From positions 1 through 5,287 of the forward strand of contig JACNFQ010000098.1 of the NCBI GenBank assembly GCA_014384545.1: a stretch of DNA of 5,287 nucleotides, given 5' to 3'. The notes under the pieces are model-generated. The model worked only from the letters and a program-made list of their open reading frames with translations. It had not been told where the DNA came from and searched no databases. Below are positions 5,138-5,287 of this stretch, in pieces (the first letter of the stretch is position 1; each line of letters opens with the position of its first letter). The translations under genes were made by a program, and so were the position numbers. Origin of the DNA: a bacterium. GTDB taxonomy: Bacteria > UBP7 > UBA6624.

Positions 5138-5287
5138 CTACTTAGAAGCGTGCTCGCGGAGGCAAGAGGCGTCGCTTGCTCGTTGCCCCAGTGATTCCAT
5201 CAACTTCCCAAATGCATCTGGTGTCACACTTTGACCACCATCCGAGAGTGCTGCAGAAGGGTCTGGATGTACCTCTACCATCAATCC
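5138..5287 (-). CDS. aroF: 3-deoxy-7-phosphoheptulonate (DAHP) synthase, C-terminal end (5' part beyond the window)
   Basis: DAHP synthase joins phosphoenolpyruvate and erythrose 4-phosphate in the first step of the shikimate pathway. The last 49 codons are in the window: [20 protein letters not shown] (residues 1-20 of the fragment), then [13 protein letters not shown] and a polar tail ending at TAG (genomic 5138-5140). The run (D)[26 protein letters not shown] is the very conserved C-terminal block of type I-beta enzymes (AroF/AroG of the Bacillus-Thermotoga kind); its EVH and SDG residues belong to the active-site and metal region. Whether an N-terminal regulatory domain (ferredoxin-like or chorismate mutase) is present cannot be seen. 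The roughly 16 residues after KLMESL are a longer tail than I would expect. tRNA-Pro follows after nine bases. The subfamily-level symbol is less sure than the function. Confidence 0.85.
   Translation of the reverse strand, partial: GLMVEVHPDPSAALSDGGQSVTPDAFGKLMESLGQRASDASCLREHASK

Noticed and set aside
4980-5234. 84-codon plus-strand ORF overlapping tRNA-Pro and the DAHP synthase end
   Set aside because: It runs antisense across a confirmed tRNA and a conserved coding region and has no recognisable features.

Overview
The window is bacterial chromosomal DNA of moderate GC, densely packed with coding sequence. The genes seen are a riboflavin operon, a biotin-protein ligase, two tRNA genes without an encoded CCA, and pieces of pheT and a DAHP synthase gene. 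The missing CCA argues against enteric-type gammaproteobacteria. Otherwise the phylum cannot be fixed from these data. The first 160 bases are visibly richer in GC (about two thirds) than what follows and carry a fragment of an unrelated membrane protein, so the left edge is either a recombination junction or an assembly misjoin.

Layout: (1) 1 to about 159, minus strand: C-terminal piece of a large spermidine-synthase-like membrane protein, cut off with no start codon. (2) About 159-545, plus strand: the end of phenylalanyl-tRNA synthetase beta (FDX-ACB domain), lacking its upstream body. (3) 558-4624, plus strand: a tightly overlapped five-gene unit, ribD - ribE - ribBA - ribH - birA, in which each of the last four starts on or within a few bases of the previous stop codon (TGATG, ATGGTGA, ATGA, TAGTG). 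(4) 4647-4720: tRNA-Ile(GAT). (5) About 4756-5040: an intergenic array of three tandem units of 79, 78 and 74 bp with internal dyad symmetry. (6) 5055-5128, minus strand: tRNA-Pro(TGG). (7) 5138 to the right edge, minus strand: C-terminus of a DAHP synthase (aroF-like), nine bases upstream of tRNA-Pro.

The rib genes together encode most of the riboflavin pathway: deaminase/reductase RibD, the DHBP synthase half of RibBA, lumazine synthase RibH and riboflavin synthase RibE. The GTP cyclohydrolase II half of RibBA, which should supply the first committed step, has lost its zinc cysteines, its EGRG-type catalytic segment and several tens of residues. It is therefore probably inactive, and a second ribA should exist elsewhere in the genome. 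BirA, a bifunctional repressor/biotin ligase with an intact HTH, is translationally coupled to ribH.

The points most worth a second look are the RibBX-like degenerate RibA domain, the repeat array lying exactly where tRNA-Ile and aroF/tRNA-Pro transcription converge, and the abrupt junction near base 160.
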